From JAFAHZ01 sp035656415 (lineage in GTDB: Bacteria > Vulcanimicrobiota > Vulcanimicrobiia > Vulcanimicrobiales > Vulcanimicrobiaceae): a stretch of DNA of 9,204 bases. Below the pieces are notes generated by a model. It did not search any database. It saw only the letters and a list, made by a program, of their open reading frames with translations, and was not told the DNA's origin. Location of the stretch: assembly GCA_035656415.1 (NCBI GenBank), contig DASRSM010000033.1, positions 1 through 9,204 on the forward strand, given 5' to 3'. The position numbers and the translations under genes are program-made. Positions 5,835-9,204 of the stretch are shown here, piece after piece (the first letter of the stretch is position 1; each line of letters opens with the position of its first letter).

Positions 5835-6167
5835 ATGGACCCAAGCATCGTCTCTCTCAGCGGCGAGTTTGACATTGACCGCCAGCACGAATTGCGCGAA
5901 ACGCTCGAACCGTTCTACGCGCAGCCGTACCTCATCGTAGATCTCTCCCGCGTGGAGTACGTCGACTCGTCGTGTCTGTGCGAGTTCATGCGCATGCGCC
6001 GCGCGCGTTCCGACGCGGGCGCGCGCCCGGCATGCTTCGTCGTGGACGAACGGCGTTTCGGTCGCTTATTCCACTTCCTAGGCTTGGACGAAGTGTTTCC
6101 GGTCGTGCACTCGCTCGAAGAAGCCTTCGAGCGCGTTCCCGAACGCGAATTAGCTATGAACGCGTAA
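5835..6167 (+). CDS. STAS-domain protein, anti-sigma-factor antagonist-like
   Basis: 110-aa single-domain cytoplasmic protein of the SpoIIAA/RsbV type. Order of elements: first strand VSLSGEFDIDR (residues 6-16, compare L-x-G-E-L-D in SpoIIAA), strand LIVDLSRVEYVD (33-44), the phosphorylation loop D44-S45-S46-C47-L48-C49, then a helix rich in Arg, strand ACFVVDE and a C-terminal helix after FHFLGLDEVFPVV. S45 aligns with the serine phosphorylated in SpoIIAA (S58) by its partner kinase. The two glycines of the usual DSSGLG are both Cys here. By family, it would bind and sequester an anti-sigma factor kinase in a partner switch, but no such kinase, phosphatase or sigma factor lies in this window. 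It stands in its own likely transcription unit after the hairpin, 78 bp before the secreted-protein gene. Confidence 0.83.
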   Translation: MDPSIVSLSGEFDIDRQHELRETLEPFYAQPYLIVDLSRVEYVDSSCLCEFMRMRRARSDAGARPACFVVDERRFGRLFHFLGLDEVFPVVHSLEEAFERVPERELAMNA

Positions 6168-6245
6168 AGCGAGCGCAAAGGGGACCTTTAGTACCCAGGG
6201 TTACGGCGTGGCGCGCCGATAACCGGGAATATACAGGTCATCCCG

Positions 6246-6851
6246 ATGCGCATCTCCGGTGTTGCGACGACGGTCGCTCTCTCTATTTTCCTAACCGGCG
6301 CGGTCTCGCCGCCAACGGGCGACTGCACTGCGATCATCGCTGCCGTCGATGCGCGCAACGCCACCTTACCGAACTTCACGTTTCACGCCGACGTCGCGGT
6401 CAGGATGCATCACTTCCCCTGGCTGGGTTTTCATCTGTCCGGCGACGGCACGTACGAAAAAGGCAACCGGTACTGGGTGCACTTCACCCAGATGCCCTTC
6501 TTCGCAAAACAAGTGCACGACATCGACCTTTCGATGCTCGATCCTATGCTTTGGCCGAAGAACTACGCGTACGACGCGGTAGGCATCGACGGCGACGATG
6601 CAATTTTCGATTTACAAGCGCTGCACGATAAGAACTTAGACAAGGCGCGCGTCGCCCTCAATAACCAAGGCGCGGACTGGGTCGACGCCACCTATAAAGA
6701 CGGCATGCACATTCATATGGCGGTGACGCCGGCCCAAGCCGGCTCGTATTTGTTGCCGTCGAAAATGGACGTCGCGATCGACTACCCGCACATGCCGTTA
6801 TCAGCAAGCGCCGATTTCAACGCGTACCAGTTCGACGTCGCGCTGCATTAA
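6246..6851 (+). CDS. Secreted protein of unknown function
   Basis: 201-aa protein I do not recognise. The first ~21 residues look like a Sec signal peptide: MR, hydrophobic core VATTVALSIFLTGA (residues 6-19), and a likely cut near residues 19-21. C27 is preceded by TGD, which does not fit a lipobox, so it is probably not a lipoprotein. The mature part has alternating hydrophobic strands (NFTFHADVAVRMHHFPWLGF, residues 43-62; GTYEKGNRYWVHF, 68-80), aromatic and His-rich, then a helical middle and strand-like C-terminus. This faintly recalls LolA/LppX-type lipid-binding sheets, but no motif proves it. ATG 6246 is preceded by AGG at 8-base spacing. It follows the STAS gene by 78 bp and converges on the hydantoinase gene with 6 bp between stops. 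Real gene by signal peptide and codon pattern; role unknown. Confidence 0.75.
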   Translation: MRISGVATTVALSIFLTGAVSPPTGDCTAIIAAVDARNATLPNFTFHADVAVRMHHFPWLGFHLSGDGTYEKGNRYWVHFTQMPFFAKQVHDIDLSMLDPMLWPKNYAYDAVGIDGDDAIFDLQALHDKNLDKARVALNNQGADWVDATYKDGMHIHMAVTPAQAGSYLLPSKMDVAIDYPHMPLSASADFNAYQFDVALH

Positions 6852-6860
6852 CGCGCGTTA
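6849..6860. other. 12-bp palindrome formed by two convergent stop codons
   Basis: TAACGCGCGTTA is a perfect palindrome: TAA of the secreted-protein gene, six alternating C/G bases, and the complement of the hydantoinase gene's TAA. There is no room for a conventional terminator between the convergent genes, so transcripts must run into one another's coding region or end by another mechanism. Confidence 0.6.
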
Positions 6861-8963
6861 CGCCCGGCGCGGTACCGTCAGCAGCGCCACGACCTCCGCA
6901 GGGTCGCAACCCTCGAGCTCCTCGAGCGCGAGCGCGACCGCTTGACTCGCGGCGGCTAAGCCATCGTAGGTCGCGATGCGCTCGCCGCGCAGGAGATACA
7001 GCGCCGGTAACGCCCGCCCGACGTCCCCGAATCGCGTGTCCCGCTCGATCGCGCGACTCGCCGCCCGCTCCGTTTCCGACGCAGGCGTTTGCAGCACGCG
7101 CGCGCCGCGCAAGAGCAAGCGAACGACGCCGCGGCCGTCGACCACCGCCATTCCGTCGCCCGATCTGTAGCCGATAAGCTCCGCAGTCAGATCGACGCGC
7201 TCCAACGCCGCGCCGTCGCCGTTCAAGCTCTGCGCCGCCGCGGCGCGTTGACCGGCTTCGTCGCACGCTTTGGCAGCGACGGGCTCGGCGAGCGCGGTCG
7301 CGCCGGAAGCCGACGCGCGAATGCGATTACGCTGCGAGTCGATTTCGATCGCGACCTCGACGCGATCGGGCGACGCGCCGGCGGCCACGACACGATCGAT
7401 CGCTTCGCGGCGCAAGCGCGCGATGTCATCGGGCGTGGGCGCGACGACGGTGCGCTCGACGACGTCGCGCACGAGGGCCAGCGCGACGCCGACCGGCGCG
7501 ATCACTTCGGCGTCGCGCGCGATTCGAGAACGAAGCCCCATCGCATCGGCAGCGTACGGAACGATCGCGCCGGCACCACCGCCGCCGCCGACGATGGTGA
7601 CGTGCGCGCGCTCGAGTCCGTAGTCGGCGATCAGCTCGTCGATGGTTGCGCGCAGCTTGGCGGTGGCGATGTCGAGCACCGCGCGCGCCAATGCGTCGCC
7701 GCTGCTTCCGAGGCGCTGCGCGAGTAGCGCGTACGCGCTACTCGCCGTGGCGCGGTTGCCGTTCGCAAATGCGCCTTCGGGGACGCATCCGAGCGCGTTT
7801 GCCGCGCAGCTCGTCGTCAGCGCGATCGCCGTACCGTCGCGCGCGCGCAGAATCGCGTAGTCGTTGGGATCGTCCGGCCACGGAGCGATCGTTTCGACGA
7901 CGGCACCGTCGAGTTGCGCCTCGTCGCAAAAGCACGCATAGGCACAGCCGGCGATGTGCGCGCTCCGCGGACCGGCGTCGACGACCGAGTTCGCGCCGAT
8001 GCGAATCATGCTGCCGCCCGCGATGCCGAGCGTGCGCACGTCGACGGTGTGCAGCATGGTGCGATGGCCGCCGATGCGCGCGGGCCGCATCTGCGGGCGT
8101 CCTTGACGGATCGCCGAGATATCCGAGCTGGTACCGCCGACTTCGATAAAGATGCCGTCGGTGAGGTTCTCGTAAAGCAGCGCCCCGGCGACGCCGGCCG
8201 CCGGTCCGGAGAGCAGCGTGAGAATCGGACGGCGCTCGATCTCGCGTACGTCCATAACGCCGCCGTCGCTGCGCATGATCATCAGCGGCGCTGGGATCGA
8301 CGCGTTCTTTACTGCCGAAGCGGTCATACGCGACGTGCGAATCATACGCGGAAGAATTGCGGCGTTGAGCGCGGCGGTGCGCGTCCGCGCGCGCAGGCCG
8401 TACATGGCGCTCACGTCGTGACCGCTGGTCGCATCGACGCCGCGCGTCCGGGCGTATTCCACGACGCCGGACTCGCCGGCGGGACGGTCGACGCCGAACG
8501 GCGCGCTCGCCACGATTGCTTCGGCGCCCTCGGCAATCGCGCGATCGACCGCCGAACGCATCGACGCTTCGTCGCGTGCCGACGCAAAGGCAAAGGCCGG
8601 CGCGAGCGACCGCCCCGGCGCAAGTTCCACCGGCGCGAATCGAATCTGCCGCCGCGCCAGCCAAGCGGATTTTCCGAGCAAGCCTACGACCCCGACGCGC
8701 GCGACGTCACCTTCGAGCAACGCGTTGGTCGCCTGCGTCGTGGAATGCGCGATAAACGCGACGTCGCCGGGCCGCACGTCGGCACGTTCCAGCAGCCGTC
8801 GTATTCCGTCGACGATACCGGCGGCGACGCCTTCGGATGCGCGGTGCGTCGTCGGAACCTTCACCGACGCCACGAGCTCGCGCGTCGTTACGTCGATGGC
8901 GATAACGTCGGTAAAGGTTCCCCCGACGTCGATGCCGATGCGAAGCTTACGCTGTGCGTTCAC
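6858..8963 (-). CDS. Hydantoinase/oxoprolinase family protein, subunit A (HyuA-like)
   Basis: 701-aa member of the HyuA / N-methylhydantoinase A / acetone carboxylase beta / 5-oxoprolinase N-half family, which uses ATP to open or carboxylate cyclic amides and ketones. N-terminal ATPase domain: GIDVGGTFTDVIAID (residues 10-24) and AHSTTQATNALLEG (72-85). Central hydantoinase domain: MRSDGGVM (230-237), LLSGPAAGVAGA (250-261), IEVGGTSSDIS (273-283), VDVRTLGIAGGSMIRIG (307-323) and a Gly-rich GGGGGAGA (459-466). C-terminal domain about 500-700. Compared with usual members, the GPxSAGxxPGPxCYG loop reads GPRSAHIAG-CAYACF, and cysteines cluster at 340, 344, 346, 386 and 393. Start is GTG 8963-8961, overlapping the upstream stop as GTGA. 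No HyuB subunit follows: the next gene downstream is convergent. Substrate unknown; the family call is firm. Confidence 0.9.
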   Translation of the reverse strand: MNAQRKLRIGIDVGGTFTDVIAIDVTTRELVASVKVPTTHRASEGVAAGIVDGIRRLLERADVRPGDVAFIAHSTTQATNALLEGDVARVGVVGLLGKSAWLARRQIRFAPVELAPGRSLAPAFAFASARDEASMRSAVDRAIAEGAEAIVASAPFGVDRPAGESGVVEYARTRGVDATSGHDVSAMYGLRARTRTAALNAAILPRMIRTSRMTASAVKNASIPAPLMIMRSDGGVMDVREIERRPILTLLSGPAAGVAGALLYENLTDGIFIEVGGTSSDISAIRQGRPQMRPARIGGHRTMLHTVDVRTLGIAGGSMIRIGANSVVDAGPRSAHIAGCAYACFCDEAQLDGAVVETIAPWPDDPNDYAILRARDGTAIALTTSCAANALGCVPEGAFANGNRATASSAYALLAQRLGSSGDALARAVLDIATAKLRATIDELIADYGLERAHVTIVGGGGGAGAIVPYAADAMGLRSRIARDAEVIAPVGVALALVRDVVERTVVAPTPDDIARLRREAIDRVVAAGASPDRVEVAIEIDSQRNRIRASASGATALAEPVAAKACDEAGQRAAAAQSLNGDGAALERVDLTAELIGYRSGDGMAVVDGRGVVRLLLRGARVLQTPASETERAASRAIERDTRFGDVGRALPALYLLRGERIATYDGLAAASQAVALALEELEGCDPAEVVALLTVPRRA

Positions 8964-9204
8964 TGTCCGTTGAGAATCGCATCGAGCGGATCGGCATCCT
9001 CAGCGCGCTGCCGCTTATCGTACTCCGCTTGGTCGAAGAGATAGTCGGGCAGCGTAACGGGAAAAACGATCTTGTTTACTTCCATGTTGATGTCGACGAA
9101 CGTCGAGTTGCGGACGTCGTTCCACGTCCAATGCTGGCGCGACACGGCCCAGTAGTGTCCTTCCGGCGCGAAGGTCGACGTAAACGTCGACAGACTCGAA
9201 AGCG
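8960..9204 (-). CDS. C-terminal fragment of an unrecognised protein (5' end beyond window)
   Basis: The frame is open from the right edge to a TGA at 8962-8960, giving the last 80 residues of a longer protein. Reading can start at GTG 9145, but the frame stays open to the edge and the upstream residues (STFAPEGHYWAVSRQHW) look equally protein-like, so the gene almost certainly enters from outside. The fragment is rich in aromatic residues and Asn in its first half (HWTWNDVRNSTFVDINMEVN), then a charged tail with DQAEYDKRQRAEDADPLDAI. I do not recognise it; it does not look like a HyuB C-terminus. Its stop overlaps the hydantoinase start as GTGA, so the two are translated together and may act in the same process. 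Confidence 0.7.
   Translation of the reverse strand, partial: LSSLSTFTSTFAPEGHYWAVSRQHWTWNDVRNSTFVDINMEVNKIVFPVTLPDYLFDQAEYDKRQRAEDADPLDAILNGQ

Noticed and set aside
6177..6189. Small inverted repeat AAAGG-GGA-CCTTT after the STAS gene
   Set aside because: Five-base arms and no T-run beyond TTTA; too short to separate from chance.
6198..6245. Promoter before the secreted-protein gene (TTACGG and AATATA look-alikes)
   Set aside because: Spacing between the two hexamers is about 20 bases and neither is close to consensus; not supportable.
7914..9044. Long plus-strand open frame (about 376 aa) opposite the hydantoinase gene
   Set aside because: It is Arg/Ala/Asp-rich with no recognisable motif, no good ribosome-binding site, and lies antisense to a firmly conserved HyuA protein. 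It is a frame left open by the high GC content.

Overview
The window is a GC-rich (roughly 60% by eye), densely coding bacterial segment with ten protein genes, two of them cut by the window ends. No RNA gene, CRISPR array, integrase or insertion sequence is visible. Six of the ten genes start with GTG or TTG, and neighbouring starts and stops repeatedly overlap as GTGA or ATGA. Gene content and style (DUF4870 membrane protein, STAS protein, CAT-type permease, orphan hydantoinase A, amino-sugar genes beside cytochrome oxidase) would fit an uncultured soil lineage such as Candidatus Eremiobacterota (WPS-2). This is an impression from composition and gene mix; there is no marker gene here to prove it.

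Left block (1-3649, all minus strand, so read right to left): a FAD-dependent oxidoreductase, a 99-aa ImmA/IrrE-like HExxH protein, a BadF-type N-acetylhexosamine kinase and an N-acetylmannosamine-6-phosphate epimerase (NanE) form a chain in which every stop overlaps the next start by 4 bases. Twenty-four bases after nanE comes the 5' part of a cytochrome c oxidase subunit II gene, which runs off the left edge. The kinase and NanE point to amino-sugar (GlcNAc/ManNAc) salvage. The oxidoreductase and the small metalloprotein have no obvious place in that pathway. nanE also carries a short palindromic repeat inside its reading frame.

Middle block (3703-6851, plus strand): a DUF4870 membrane protein, a cationic-amino-acid-type APC permease, a STAS anti-sigma-factor-antagonist-like protein and a secreted protein of unknown function. 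The 143-bp gap between permease and STAS gene is the largest in the window. It holds a 14-bp-stem hairpin, a duplicated left arm and a cluster of the otherwise rare tetranucleotide CTAG.

Right block (6858-9204, minus strand): a hydantoinase/oxoprolinase subunit A homologue without a visible B subunit, translationally coupled to an unrecognised gene entering from the right edge. It converges on the secreted-protein gene with only 6 bp between the stop codons. No stretch longer than 300 bases lacks a gene.
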